Assembly (NCBI RefSeq): GCF_021650935.1
Contig: NZ_CP091244.1
Coordinates: forward strand, 1,550,001 to 1,614,000
From: Thiothrix winogradskyi
Lineage (GTDB): Bacteria; Pseudomonadota; Gammaproteobacteria; Thiotrichales; Thiotrichaceae
DNA length: 64,000 nt
Direction of reading: 5' to 3'
Shown: piece after piece, positions 53,930 to 62,777 of the stretch
Numbering within the stretch: the first letter of the stretch is position 1
How the letters are laid out: each line of letters starts with the position of its first letter
Notes under the pieces: generated by a model
Seen by the model: only the letters and a program-made list of their open reading frames with translations
Told to the model about the DNA's origin: nothing
The model's database searches: none
Made by a program: the position numbers and the translations under genes

Positions 53930-54403
53930 TCAGGCTGCGTGTTGGGTGTTGATTTTGTCTGCCCAAGAGCGCATCCGCTCCAGACCAGTGGCATCGGCGT
54001 CGATGTAAGTAATCGCGCCCGTCGGGCAAGCTGCCGCGCATTGCGGATCACCACCGCACAAATCGCACTTGGTGACTTTGCCAATGGCACTGTTGTAGTT
54101 CACCGTGCCGAATGGGCAGGCAATGGTGCACACTTTGCAGCCAACACAACGGTCATTGATGATGTCCTTCGCACCTGTCAGCTTGTTGACGACAATGGCA
54201 TCAACGGGGCAGGCTTTTAAACACCATGCTTCATCGCATTGGGTACAGGTGTAGGGGACAAAACGCCCGGCATCATGGAAGGTAAAGACTTTGATGCGCG
54301 AGCGTGACGGATTAAAACCCCCTTCATTTTCATACGAACAGGCCATTTCGCATTGCAAGCAGCCGGTGCATTTTTCGGGGTTAATGTAGAGCGATTTGAG
54401 CAT
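53930..54403 (-). CDS. Polyferredoxin subunit of AOR (AorA-like)
   Basis: A 157-aa protein with four [4Fe-4S] cysteine groups: CTGCLQCEMAC, CTQCDEAWCLKACP, CVGCKVCTIACP and CDLCGGDPQCAAACP. It is the electron carrier between the catalytic and FAD subunits. ATG 54403 lies 4 nt after AAGGAGGTG. It is the first gene of the operon. Confidence 0.92.
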   Translation of the reverse strand: MLKSLYINPEKCTGCLQCEMACSYENEGGFNPSRSRIKVFTFHDAGRFVPYTCTQCDEAWCLKACPVDAIVVNKLTGAKDIINDRCVGCKVCTIACPFGTVNYNSAIGKVTKCDLCGGDPQCAAACPTGAITYIDADATGLERMRSWADKINTQHAA

Positions 54404-54477
54404 GGTCACCTCCTTCTCTGGATTTCTGGCTATTGAGCCGTTTGGTGTGTGTATACTTGTACTGGCGCGATATTAGC

Positions 54478-54504
54478 AGTACTTAGGTTGCAAAAAGGTT
54501 GGTT
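54478..54504 (-). promoter_or_regulatory. Candidate operator upstream of the AOR operon
   Basis: AGTACTTA followed by two GGTTG direct repeats (GGTTG-N6-GGTTGG) ends 75 bp before the AOR start. A matching arrangement lies 75 bp before tupA (60519-60551). It stands in the divergent region with the GAF regulator gene. Confidence 0.5.
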
Positions 54505-54537
54505 CAAAGAAATCCACACACGCTGAGGAATATTGTC

Positions 54538-55710
54538 ATGCAGCAGCCTGGACGACGGGTAAAATTGGCACAACACAAGGAACATACCGCTGACGCTTGG
54601 CAGCAGATGGTGAGTGGGCAACCGTTGTACACCCTTGCTGGAGCAGTGAATGCCAAAATTTTGCGTTCCTGGCAGCGCAGTTTGCAACACTTGAATCCTT
54701 GGCAACCGCGTACTCTACTTCAGCCATCCCAGTGGGCGGGGAATTGGGATAATTCACCTCTGCAAACCGCTATTCAACACATGCAGGCTGAATTAGCCGT
54801 TTTGGTGGAAGAAGGGGGGTTAGTAGCAGGGCTAACCGATTCGCGAGGATGTTTGTTGTGGACAGTCGTCAGTCGCCCAATGGAAGCACTGGCAAGCGCC
54901 GCCCGGTTTACTCCCGGTTGCTATTGGGATGAGCATTCAGTGGGTACGAATGCGATTGGCTTAGCACTGGCCTCGCGCCAACAAACGATGGTGTTTGCGG
55001 CAGAACATTATTCACGCCATCTGCATGATTGGGTGGCTTACGCCGCGCCCGTGGTTTACCCCGCATCGGGCGAATTGGCAGGCATTTTTTGTGTGGCAAC
55101 CACTTGGGAAAAGCATACGCCGTTGGGGGAAATGGCAGTCGCGGATCTGGCACGTTCCATCCAACGCCATTTGCCTGCCAGCTTGATCCGTGCCGAGTTG
55201 CAAGTACACGCACTGGGATTTTTACGGGTACAGTTTCGCGGCAAAGAGATCCATTGTTCCCTGCGTCAAATCGAAATCTTGTGTTTGTTGATTTTGAATC
55301 CGCAGGGATTGACGTTGGCAGGTTTGCATTCAGCGTTGTATGGCGATAAGCCAGTGGCGCTCACGACCTTGAAAGTTGAGCTATCGCATTTGCGGCAGTT
55401 GCTCGACGGGCATATTAGTTCGCGTCCGTACCGCTTAACTGTCGATGTGTGGGCAGATTTCGTGGATTTGTGGCAAATATTGAAAGAGAGGCAGATTGAA
55501 AAAGCGGTGGCTTTGTATCGCGGTGTCTTTTTGCCTCAATCTGCTTCGCCGGAATTGGAGGAGTGGCGTAACTGCATGGAGGCTGTGATGACAAAAATGG
55601 TGGATATGTGCGCCGACGCCACGCTATTGCTGGATAATTTGTGCCAAGGCACGCAAGTGAGTGAATTGGTGCGTACTCGCTTGCTGGAACTGACGGCTAA
55701 ATCAGCCTGA
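54538..55710 (+). CDS. GAF-domain transcriptional regulator
   Basis: A 390-aa protein. The N-terminal part resembles the sensor half of AcoR-type regulators: RSWQRSL, then a GAF-like domain with GCYWDEHSVGTNAIGLALASRQQTMVFAAEHYSRHLHDWVAYAAPV. There is no sigma-54 AAA+ domain. The C-terminal 150 residues contain a winged-helix-like region (CSLRQIEILCLLILNPQGLTLAGLHSALYGD). It is divergent from the AOR operon and probably controls it. A GAGG site precedes ATG 54538. Its end overlaps the convergent mob-moeA gene by 9 nt. Confidence 0.8.
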   Translation: MQQPGRRVKLAQHKEHTADAWQQMVSGQPLYTLAGAVNAKILRSWQRSLQHLNPWQPRTLLQPSQWAGNWDNSPLQTAIQHMQAELAVLVEEGGLVAGLTDSRGCLLWTVVSRPMEALASAARFTPGCYWDEHSVGTNAIGLALASRQQTMVFAAEHYSRHLHDWVAYAAPVVYPASGELAGIFCVATTWEKHTPLGEMAVADLARSIQRHLPASLIRAELQVHALGFLRVQFRGKEIHCSLRQIEILCLLILNPQGLTLAGLHSALYGDKPVALTTLKVELSHLRQLLDGHISSRPYRLTVDVWADFVDLWQILKERQIEKAVALYRGVFLPQSASPELEEWRNCMEAVMTKMVDMCADATLLLDNLCQGTQVSELVRTRLLELTAKSA

Positions 55711-58179
55711 CCAGCCAAACACCTGCACTTGCACCACATCGCCCGGTTCAACCGTAGCGGTTTCTTCCGGCAAAATAATCAAGCAATTGCCTTTGCTCAT
55801 GGAACTCAGCACGCCCGAACCTTGATACCCTGCCTTGTCCACCACCAGCTTGCCCGCTTCACGCCGGACTATGCCGCGCTGGAATTCGGTGCGCCCTGGC
55901 TGCTTTTTCAGGCGGCTTTGGCAGATGGCATCCAACAGCAAGGGTTCATAGTCGGTTTCACCCGCCAGCTTCAGTAATGCGGGTTGCACGAATTGCAGGA
56001 ATGTCACCATTACCGCCACCGGATTCCCCGGCAAACCGAAGAACAACGCCTTGCCCAAGGTGCCGAATGCCAGCGGACGACCGGGTTTAATGGCGATTTT
56101 CCAGAAGTTGATTTGCCCCAGTTTGGCTAAAATGCCTTTGATGTAATCCGCTTCACCCACCGATACCCCGCCGGAAGTCAGCAGCACATCCGCTGCCGCT
56201 GCCGCTTGTTGCAACGCCGTTTCAAGGCTGGCAGGGTCATCACGCACCACCCCCATATCGAGGATCTCGACATTAAGTTGCTGCAACATGCCGTATAGCG
56301 CATAACGGTTGCTGTCATACACCTGCCCTTCCGCCAGGGTTTCACCGATGGAGCGCAGTTCATCACCCGTGGAAAAAAACGCTACTCGCAACGGGCGTAT
56401 TACGCTGACTTCAGCAATTCCCAACGATGCCAATACCGCCAAATCTGCCGGATTCACGCGATGTCCTGCTGGTAAGACGGTGCTACCCTGTGCAATGTCT
56501 TCCCCGGCTTGGCGCACGTTTTGTCCGGCGCGATGACCCGTACCGATACGGATGTAACCTTCTGCCCCGGCTTCGGTGTGTTCCTGCATCACCACGGTAT
56601 CTGTGCCAACGGGCATGGATGCGCCCGTCATAATGCGCACGCATTCGCCCTTGCCGCATTCACCGCTGAAGGCTTGCCCCGCAAACGCTTTGCCGATTAC
56701 GCGGTAGGCACGGCAGTCATCCCCCGGCAAATCATCACTGCGCAAGGCATAACCATCCATCGCCGAATTGACGTGATTAGGAACATTGAGCGGGGAAATG
56801 ACCGCGTGCGCCAACACCTGCCCCAAGGCATCACGTAACGGGCGTTTCAGCGCGGGCGCAACCGCTTGCAAGTTTGCCATAATGCGGCTGCGAGCCTCGG
56901 TGATCGACAGACTGCTAGGGTCACGCGCATCGGCGCAGCTAGGCGCGGTGTGGATGGTGGCGCTGGTATTAGTGACAGGCGCAAGCTGGCGAGTACGCCA
57001 TTGCAGGATAAACTCGGCAATGCTATCCGACTGATTAAGATCCAGCTTGGTAATGTGTGCCGGAACGTCCAGCGTCATATCATCGGTTGCCAGCGCAATC
57101 ACGGTGCTGTCATTGGGGTACAGCAACGGTTTGCCAACACTGGGGCGATGCACTTCGATTTTAGGAATGGCGGTGTGCTTAAAACCCTCCACTAACACCA
57201 GATCGGCGCAATCACGGTTCACAAAACGCAACACATCCACCAGTTCCGGTTCGCGCTGGGTTTTGCATTCCTGCATCATCGCCATGCGTTTGCGTGATAC
57301 CAGCAATACTTGGTCAGCACCGGCTTCACGAAAGCGGTAAGTGTCTTTGCCGGGGGAATCCAGTTCGATCTGATGATGCCCGTGTTTGATCACGGTCAGG
57401 TTAAGACCGGCGGCTTTCAGGCGTGGAATCACGTCGGTCAGCAGGGTGGTTTTGCCTGAGCCGCTCCAAGCGCATACGCCGATTACGGGGAGAGAAATCC
57501 CCCCTAGCCCCCCTTTTGCAAAGGGGGGAACGGAAGCGCCAAGGGGTATTGCGTCCCCCTTTGCAAAAGAGGGATTGAGGGGGATTTCCGCCGCCAGCTC
57601 GGCCTGCTGTTGCGGGGTGTTGATATTGCGGAACATGCGGCGGCAATCGGAAAAATCGGCGCTTGCCATGCGGTGCTGTGAGTACCACAAATCAATCTTA
57701 CGGTCGCCCTTGGCAAGGAAGGCTTGCAGGCTGGGCAATAAACTCACGGGAATTAGCGCGTGAACCGGTTGCAGGCGTTCGCCATCGTGTGCCACGGCGA
57801 TTTCCGCTTGCTCATCTTGCAAGGCTGTCAGTAAACGGGCGGCAGTATCCGCTGCCAATTCCGGCGCATCACAGGGAATAGTGAGGATGTAATCCGTTTG
57901 TGCCGCTTGCATCGCCGCTGCAAACCCCGCCAACGGCCCTTGATAGTCGCTCAATTCATCACTGATCACCGGATAGTGGTATTGCTGGTAACGTGCCTGA
58001 TTACGGTTGGCATTGATCAGGATAGCATCGACCTGTGGCTGCAAGGCGTCCAACAAATACGCCACCAACGGACGACCGTGCAATTCGAGCAAGCCTTTGT
58101 CTTGCCCACCCATGCGGCTGCCTCTGCCACCTGCCAGAATAACGCCGGTAATCCGGGGAGTGCTATGCGCTTGCGTCAT
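55702..58179 (-). CDS. MobA-MobB-MoeA fusion protein
   Basis: An 825-aa triple fusion. Residues 1-195 are MobA (ITGVILAGGRGSRMGGQDKGLLELHGRPL), which makes the dinucleotide cofactor. Residues about 230-395 are MobB (GVCAWSGSGKTTLLTDVIPRL, Walker A). Residues 420-825 are MoeA, the metal insertase (SAMDGYALRSDD, TSGGVSVGEADYI, GLPGNPVAVMV). A 31-codon palindromic repeat forms the MobA-MobB linker. Its start overlaps the tupC stop, so cofactor synthesis is coupled to tungstate uptake. Confidence 0.93.
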   Translation of the reverse strand: MTQAHSTPRITGVILAGGRGSRMGGQDKGLLELHGRPLVAYLLDALQPQVDAILINANRNQARYQQYHYPVISDELSDYQGPLAGFAAAMQAAQTDYILTIPCDAPELAADTAARLLTALQDEQAEIAVAHDGERLQPVHALIPVSLLPSLQAFLAKGDRKIDLWYSQHRMASADFSDCRRMFRNINTPQQQAELAAEIPLNPSFAKGDAIPLGASVPPFAKGGLGGISLPVIGVCAWSGSGKTTLLTDVIPRLKAAGLNLTVIKHGHHQIELDSPGKDTYRFREAGADQVLLVSRKRMAMMQECKTQREPELVDVLRFVNRDCADLVLVEGFKHTAIPKIEVHRPSVGKPLLYPNDSTVIALATDDMTLDVPAHITKLDLNQSDSIAEFILQWRTRQLAPVTNTSATIHTAPSCADARDPSSLSITEARSRIMANLQAVAPALKRPLRDALGQVLAHAVISPLNVPNHVNSAMDGYALRSDDLPGDDCRAYRVIGKAFAGQAFSGECGKGECVRIMTGASMPVGTDTVVMQEHTEAGAEGYIRIGTGHRAGQNVRQAGEDIAQGSTVLPAGHRVNPADLAVLASLGIAEVSVIRPLRVAFFSTGDELRSIGETLAEGQVYDSNRYALYGMLQQLNVEILDMGVVRDDPASLETALQQAAAAADVLLTSGGVSVGEADYIKGILAKLGQINFWKIAIKPGRPLAFGTLGKALFFGLPGNPVAVMVTFLQFVQPALLKLAGETDYEPLLLDAICQSRLKKQPGRTEFQRGIVRREAGKLVVDKAGYQGSGVLSSMSKGNCLIILPEETATVEPGDVVQVQVFGWSG
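57495..57587. repeat. Palindromic repeat inside the mobA-mobB linker
   Basis: A 93-bp element of the AAATCCCCC family (compare 7580-7676). Its length is divisible by three and it is read through in frame as a linker, IPLNPSFAKGDAIPLG and following residues. Confidence 0.85.
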
Positions 58180-58898
58180 GATAAACCTGCTCCTGAGTGG
58201 TGGTGGGTATGCGGCGTTAACGGCACAATCGTAGCCAAGCGTAACGCACTGGTAACGGTTTGCAAAATGCCGTCCTGCAAATGCAGGTGTTGATTGACCA
58301 ACGAGGAAAAATAATCCGGGTCATGGCTGGCAATCAGCAGCGCCATGCCCTCGTCACGCAATTGGCGCAACAATTGAATAGTACGCAGGCGGGCATCCTT
58401 ATCCATATTCGCGGTAGGTTCATCCAGCAATAAAATACGCGGCTGACGTAACCAAGCCCGTGCCAACGCCACGCGCTGGTATTCGCCACCGGAAAGCGTT
58501 TTCGCCGAGGTATCCGCAAGGTGTTCTAAACCGGCCCATTGCAAGGCTTGGCGGATGCGCTCCTGCCGTTGCGCTTTATCCACGGCACGAGGCAAGGCGT
58601 AATTGAGGTTGTCACGCACACTGCCTTCAAACAAATACGGTTGCTGATGCAAATACAGCACACTATCGCGCAACAGTTTACGGTATTGCGACCAATTCAG
58701 CAGGCTAAAGCCGGTATCCGCCTCAAACTGTTTAGGCGGGTCAAAACCACCGAGAATGCGCAGCAAGGTGGTTTTACCTGCGCCGTTATCGCCAGTCAGC
58801 AGGCAACATTCGCCCTGACTCAGGCGCAATGCCAGCCCATTTAAAATCGGGCGTTTACCGTGGTATTGATGAATCTGACGAAAATGCAGTGTATTCAT
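58176..58898 (-). CDS. tupC: Tungstate ABC transporter ATPase
   Basis: A 240-aa ATPase. Walker A is LTGDNGAGKTTLLR, the signature is LSGGEYQRVALARAWL, Walker B is ILLLDEPTANMD and the H-loop is ASHDPDY. ATG 58898 overlaps the tupB stop; the longer frame to 59207 is inside tupB. Confidence 0.88.
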   Translation of the reverse strand: MNTLHFRQIHQYHGKRPILNGLALRLSQGECCLLTGDNGAGKTTLLRILGGFDPPKQFEADTGFSLLNWSQYRKLLRDSVLYLHQQPYLFEGSVRDNLNYALPRAVDKAQRQERIRQALQWAGLEHLADTSAKTLSGGEYQRVALARAWLRQPRILLLDEPTANMDKDARLRTIQLLRQLRDEGMALLIASHDPDYFSSLVNQHLHLQDGILQTVTSALRLATIVPLTPHTHHHSGAGLS

Positions 58899-59596
58899 GA
58901 ACCTATGTGCCCTTTGCCTTGAAAGTGATGCAGCAAAATATTGAGGGTAAATGCCAGTACCAGCAACACCATGCCCAGCGCAATGCCTTGGGCAAATTCG
59001 CCTTTGCTGGTTTCCAGCGCAATCGCCGTGGGAATATTGCGGGTATGGTGCAAAATATTGCCACCGAGCATCATCGACGCACCCACTTCCGAAATAATGC
59101 GCCCAAAGGACGCTAACACCGCTGCCAATAAGCCAAAGCGTACTTCGTAGGTAACGGTCAATAAGGCACGAAACGGTGATGCGCCCAAGGTGCGCGCTGT
59201 TTCCCACGCCCGCCGATCCGCCGCTTGCAGGGCAGAATGCCCAATGGCAACCAGCATCGGAAACGCCAGCACAATTTGCCCCAAGACCATCGCCGTCTGG
59301 GTAAACAGCAGGCGGAAGTCACCCAGTGGCCCTTGGCGTGACAGCAGTAAATACAACGTCAACCCAATCACCACCGTCGGCACAGACAGCAAGGTACTGA
59401 ACAACGAAATCGTCAAACGTCTACCGGGAAATTGCCCATACGCCAGCACAAAAGCCAGCAACAAAGCGGGCGGGGTGGCAATGAGCAAGGCAATGGCGGA
59501 GACTTCAAAGGAAATAGCGACGATTTCCCACAATGCCGCATCCCCGTTTAACAGCAGGGATAGGGCTTCAGCGGTGGCATCCAGCAAACTTGCCAT
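58895..59596 (-). CDS. tupB: Tungstate ABC transporter permease
   Basis: A 233-aa permease with about five hydrophobic segments. The EAA loop is WETARTLGASPFRALLTVTYEVRFGLLAAVLASFGRIISEVGASMMLGGN. It is closest to TupB/ModB-like permeases and is grouped with tupA and tupC. Confidence 0.9.
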   Translation of the reverse strand: MASLLDATAEALSLLLNGDAALWEIVAISFEVSAIALLIATPPALLLAFVLAYGQFPGRRLTISLFSTLLSVPTVVIGLTLYLLLSRQGPLGDFRLLFTQTAMVLGQIVLAFPMLVAIGHSALQAADRRAWETARTLGASPFRALLTVTYEVRFGLLAAVLASFGRIISEVGASMMLGGNILHHTRNIPTAIALETSKGEFAQGIALGMVLLVLAFTLNILLHHFQGKGHIGS

Positions 59597-59602
59597 GCGT
59601 GC

Positions 59603-60445
59603 TTATTGAGCCGTGGTGCTGGTGTCGGCATTCGGAGTAAACAGCACCGTGCCGTTGACTTTAAATTCACCAATCGCTTGTTGCCCTTCAGCGGACACCA
59701 TCCAATCAATCAAGGCTTGAGCGCCAGCATGGTTAATGTCGGGGTAACGGGTTTGGCTCACCGCCATAATACCGTAAGGGTTAAACAGGTCTTTGTCGCC
59801 TGCGTGGAGGATTTTCAGTGGAGATTTGTCCGCCACCGATAACCAGGTTCCCCGATCCGCCAAGGTGTATGCATCCAGTTCGCCCGCCATTTGAATCACT
59901 TTTTCCATGCCATCGCCCGCTTCGCGATACCAATCACCGGCAGGTTTGAGCTTGGCGGTTTCCCATAGTGCCAGTTCTTTCTTGTGTGTACCGGAATCAT
60001 CGCCACGGGAAATAAACAGCGCGGCTTTGCTGGCAATTTTGCCGAGCGCTTCCGGGGCAGTGGTGGAACCTTTAAGTGCGGCGGGGTCTGCTGCGGGGCC
60101 TAGCACAATGAAATCGTTGTACATCACCGGGTAGCGCTGGTCGCCGAAGCCTTTTGCGACGAATTCTTTTTCCGCAGCGGGGGCGTGGGAAAGCACCACA
60201 TCCACGTCGCCATCTTCACCCATTTTTAACGCTTTGCCCGAACCAACCGCAATCACGTGTACGCTGTAGCCGGTTTTCGTCTCGAATTTGGGCAGGATGT
60301 CTTGCAATAAACCGGAATTCTCGGTGCTGGTGGTGGTCGCCATTTTGATGATTTTGGGGGCGGCGGGGGTGGTTTCCTTCGCCAGCAGTAACGGGGGGCT
60401 AAACAGGGTTAAGCTCAACAGGGCAGTGGTCAGGAAAAGCTTCAT
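59603..60445 (-). CDS. tupA: Tungstate-binding protein
   Basis: A 280-aa periplasmic protein with a signal peptide (LFLTTALLSLTLFSPPLLLA). The mature start IIKMATTTSTENSGLLQDILPKFE holds the TTTS motif of TupA tungstate binders, which separates it from ModA. GDVDVVLSHAPAAEKEFV and FNPYGIMAVSQ also fit. AAGGAG precedes ATG 60445. It supplies tungstate to the nearby AOR. Confidence 0.92.
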   Translation of the reverse strand: MKLFLTTALLSLTLFSPPLLLAKETTPAAPKIIKMATTTSTENSGLLQDILPKFETKTGYSVHVIAVGSGKALKMGEDGDVDVVLSHAPAAEKEFVAKGFGDQRYPVMYNDFIVLGPAADPAALKGSTTAPEALGKIASKAALFISRGDDSGTHKKELALWETAKLKPAGDWYREAGDGMEKVIQMAGELDAYTLADRGTWLSVADKSPLKILHAGDKDLFNPYGIMAVSQTRYPDINHAGAQALIDWMVSAEGQQAIGEFKVNGTVLFTPNADTSTTAQ

Positions 60446-60518
60446 GTGGATCTCCTTGGTTATAGGGATTAAGCGGTAGAGCAATCCCTATCCCAGTTGT
60501 AAAAAAGCCACTGAAAAT

Positions 60519-60551
60519 AGTACTTAAGCCAAGGTTGGTAAACGGTTGGTT
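60519..60551 (-). promoter_or_regulatory. Candidate operator upstream of tupA
   Basis: AGTACTTA followed by two GGTTGG direct repeats (GGTTGG-N5-GGTTGG). It begins 75 bp before the tupA start, the same distance as the related site at the AOR operon. The rest of the 166-bp gap shows nothing else. Confidence 0.5.
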
Positions 60552-60611
60552 GCGTGTCAAACCCCGATAGATCATATCTGATCCGCCGTTACGCAGCAGG
60601 ATGCGCAAGCA

Positions 60612-61091
60612 TTATTTAGCCTCCAACGCCAACAAATACTCCTTCGCAGCCAACCCGCCCGCGTACCCCGCAAGCTTACCCGATTTCGCAATCACCCGAT
60701 GGCAAGGCACGATAATGCTGACAGGGTTTAAGCCGTTGGTATGCCCGATGGCACGCACCGCTTGCGGTTGCCCGATCATTTGCGCTTGTTCGGAATAGCT
60801 TAGGGTTTTGCCGTAGGGAATCTCACGCAGGGCTTGCCAAGTGCGCAGTTGAAAATCGGTGCCGTGCAATTCCAGCGGTAGGGCGAAGCAGCGGCGTGTT
60901 CCGGCAAAATAGGCTTGTAATTGACTGATGGCGGCTTGGGTTAGGGCATTGCTTTGCGCTTTGACGTTACCCAAGGTGGCGCGGATGCGTTGCCAATTGC
61001 TGTCGAAAGCCAAGGCACACAGCGCGTAGTCGGTGGCGGCAATGTACAAAATTCCTACCGGGGATTCCCAGGTTTCAACGTTGGTGTTCAT
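60612..61091 (-). CDS. ogt: Methylated-DNA-protein-cysteine methyltransferase
   Basis: A 159-aa protein that removes alkyl groups from O6-guanine. The acceptor Cys is in VSIIVPCHRVIAKSGKLAGYAGGL, and the DNA-binding helix is REIPYGKTLSYSEQAQMIG. ATG 61091 (MNTNVETWESPVG) was chosen since upstream residues do not match the family. Confidence 0.93.
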   Translation of the reverse strand: MNTNVETWESPVGILYIAATDYALCALAFDSNWQRIRATLGNVKAQSNALTQAAISQLQAYFAGTRRCFALPLELHGTDFQLRTWQALREIPYGKTLSYSEQAQMIGQPQAVRAIGHTNGLNPVSIIVPCHRVIAKSGKLAGYAGGLAAKEYLLALEAK

Positions 61092-61110
61092 GCGCTGCCT
61101 CCAGTGGTTT

Positions 61111-61710
61111 TTACGTGGGTTGGGTGGTTTGCATTGCGGGGCGTTCGCGGAAGTGTGCGTACCAAGCCAATGTTTGCGAGCAAGCGGCGGCGTGCAATAG
61201 GTGCGGCAGGCGGAATTCCAGATAGCCAAGCGCTGCGCCCAACGCCAAATGTGCCAAGGTGAGGTCTGCGCCCAAGGTGTCGAGACGGGCTTCGATATAT
61301 TGCAAGGTGCGGGTGATTTCCGTTTCCCAGCGGGTCATCGCGGCGGGGGAACGCTCGTGTTCGGGGCGGCTGCGTTCTTCCATCACGCGGTTGTAGGCGG
61401 CATCCATCACACCATCGGCGAGGGCTTCCCAACGTAATACTTCCCAGTGTTGCCAGCCGGATAAGGGGAGTAGGGTGTTACCACTGAGGCTGTCGAGATA
61501 GCGGCAAATCACCGGGCTATCGAACAAGGCTTCACCATTTTCCAGCACTAACGCGGGGACTTTGCCGAGCGGATTGGCGGCGAAGAGTTCGGGTTGTTCT
61601 TGCGCGACGTTCACCGATATAACGTCGATTTGTGCCGTCAACCCGGTTTCAATGGCGACCATGCGCACTTTGCGGGCGTAGGGGGAGGTGGGGGAGTAGA
61701 ACAGTTTCAT
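61111..61710 (-). CDS. Glutathione S-transferase family protein
   Basis: A 199-aa GST. The thioredoxin-like domain has MKLFYSPTSPYARKVRMVAIETGL and NPLGKVPALVLENGEALFDSPVICRYLD (glutathione site). A helical C-terminal domain follows. ATG 61710 was chosen over 61728, which would overlap the toxin gene. GGAG lies slightly far upstream. Confidence 0.92.
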   Translation of the reverse strand: MKLFYSPTSPYARKVRMVAIETGLTAQIDVISVNVAQEQPELFAANPLGKVPALVLENGEALFDSPVICRYLDSLSGNTLLPLSGWQHWEVLRWEALADGVMDAAYNRVMEERSRPEHERSPAAMTRWETEITRTLQYIEARLDTLGADLTLAHLALGAALGYLEFRLPHLLHAAACSQTLAWYAHFRERPAMQTTQPT

Positions 61711-61717
61711 CGTGTGT

Positions 61718-62206
61718 TTATTCTCCAATCCGCGTCAAAATTTGGCGGATAACAGCGGCGGCAATCCGAAAATCCGCTTGGTGCAAGGTTTCAAATACCG
61801 GGCGGGCGACAGGGATTAAGCCGCGCTGTTTTGCCATGCCAATGATGGCAGCCGTGCCGGTGATAGTTAACCCTTTTTCCAAGGCGACTGCGCGTCCGGC
61901 ACGTTCGTCCATGATTAACAGTACGGGGTCGGGGTGGTGTAAGGCAAGGCTGATGCAGGCACTTTCCCCTTCGTCGAGGTCAAGCCCTGTGAGGGCAGGG
62001 AAGGGTTGTTCCCAGACTTGCAACCAGCCAGCGGACAGGGCTGCTTGTATAGCAATTTCACCAGGCGCTTGTTTGCCCGGTAATACTTCATTGCGCACGA
62101 TTTCGGGTAGCCAGACTTCGCCGAACAGGTGCGGCAACCATTGCAAGCCATCGACAATGGCTAACCCAATCAATGGGCTGGCATCGGCAATTACGACGCG
62201 AGCCAT
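61718..62206 (-). CDS. DUF3368 PIN-like toxin
   Basis: A 162-aa protein beginning VVIADASPLIGLAIVDGLQWLP with LDEGESACISLAL, LLIMDERAGRAVA and LTITGTAAIIGMAK, the DUF3368 PIN-like pattern with acidic residues. It overlaps the upstream antitoxin by 16 nt as in type II modules. Confidence 0.85.
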   Translation of the reverse strand: MARVVIADASPLIGLAIVDGLQWLPHLFGEVWLPEIVRNEVLPGKQAPGEIAIQAALSAGWLQVWEQPFPALTGLDLDEGESACISLALHHPDPVLLIMDERAGRAVALEKGLTITGTAAIIGMAKQRGLIPVARPVFETLHQADFRIAAAVIRQILTRIGE

Positions 62207-62535
62207 TGTTCCAGCGTATCCATGTCTTGGTTGGCTTCGGCGGCAGTTTGGTTAATGACGGGAATGCCCAGCCGCGAAACGTGGGCGATGAAATCTGCCA
62301 GCACCATGTTTGCCAGCCGTGCGGAACGTGCCAGTGATAATGCACTGTCTTTGAATAGCGAGGTGGCTAACGCGGTGCGTACACCGGGCATATCCAGCAT
62401 TCCGCCGGTTTGGTTCAGCCCGATCATCAGTGCGTCGGGTTGGTCGCGGTTCATGACTAACACCATGTCCTCGTGGGCGTAGCGCAAGGCTTCGCTGGGG
62501 TTGTTTTTCAAGCTGCTGACATTGACGGTTTTCAT
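62191..62535 (-). CDS. Antitoxin partner (UPF0175/Phd-like)
   Basis: A 114-aa protein with a Phd-like start (MKTVNVSSLKNNPSEALRYAHEDMVLVMNRDQPDALMIGL) and a C-terminal helix region LARSARLANMVLADFIAHVSRLGIPVIN. ATG 62535 was chosen. It precedes and overlaps the DUF3368 toxin. Confidence 0.8.
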   Translation of the reverse strand: MKTVNVSSLKNNPSEALRYAHEDMVLVMNRDQPDALMIGLNQTGGMLDMPGVRTALATSLFKDSALSLARSARLANMVLADFIAHVSRLGIPVINQTAAEANQDMDTLEQWLAS

Positions 62536-62589
62536 GCCTATCTTTCCTAGGATGATTGGATAGGATGATTGTAAGGGAATAATGCTGGC

Positions 62590-62766
62590 GTTGCACCAAT
62601 TGCGCCCGATTAAGCCGAAAAAGCACAACATAAGTGCAACCTAATGAACCGTAGGATGGGCAGAGCGGCAGCGAAACCCACCATTTCTGCCACAAATCCG
62701 CTGATTTTCCACTTGGCACACCCATTGCATTGTAATCATCATGCAGTCAACGGCGACTGCGTAATC
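62590..62766 (+). promoter_or_regulatory. Third sigma-54/NtrC/ANTAR control region, separated from its gene
   Basis: About 180 bp closely match 32944-33125: GCAC-N7-GTGC at 62623-62637, sigma-54 TGGCAC-N5-TTGCA at 62714-62729, and the hexaloop hairpin GCAGTC-AACGGC-GACTGC at 62743-62760. Just after the hairpin an IS3 element begins, so no second hairpin, terminator or gene follows. Confidence 0.8.
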
Positions 62767-62777
62767 ATGAAGCGGAA

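Noticed and set aside
59603..60445. Molybdate-binding ModA
   Set aside because: The TTTS motif after the signal peptide and the AOR context favour tungstate (TupA).
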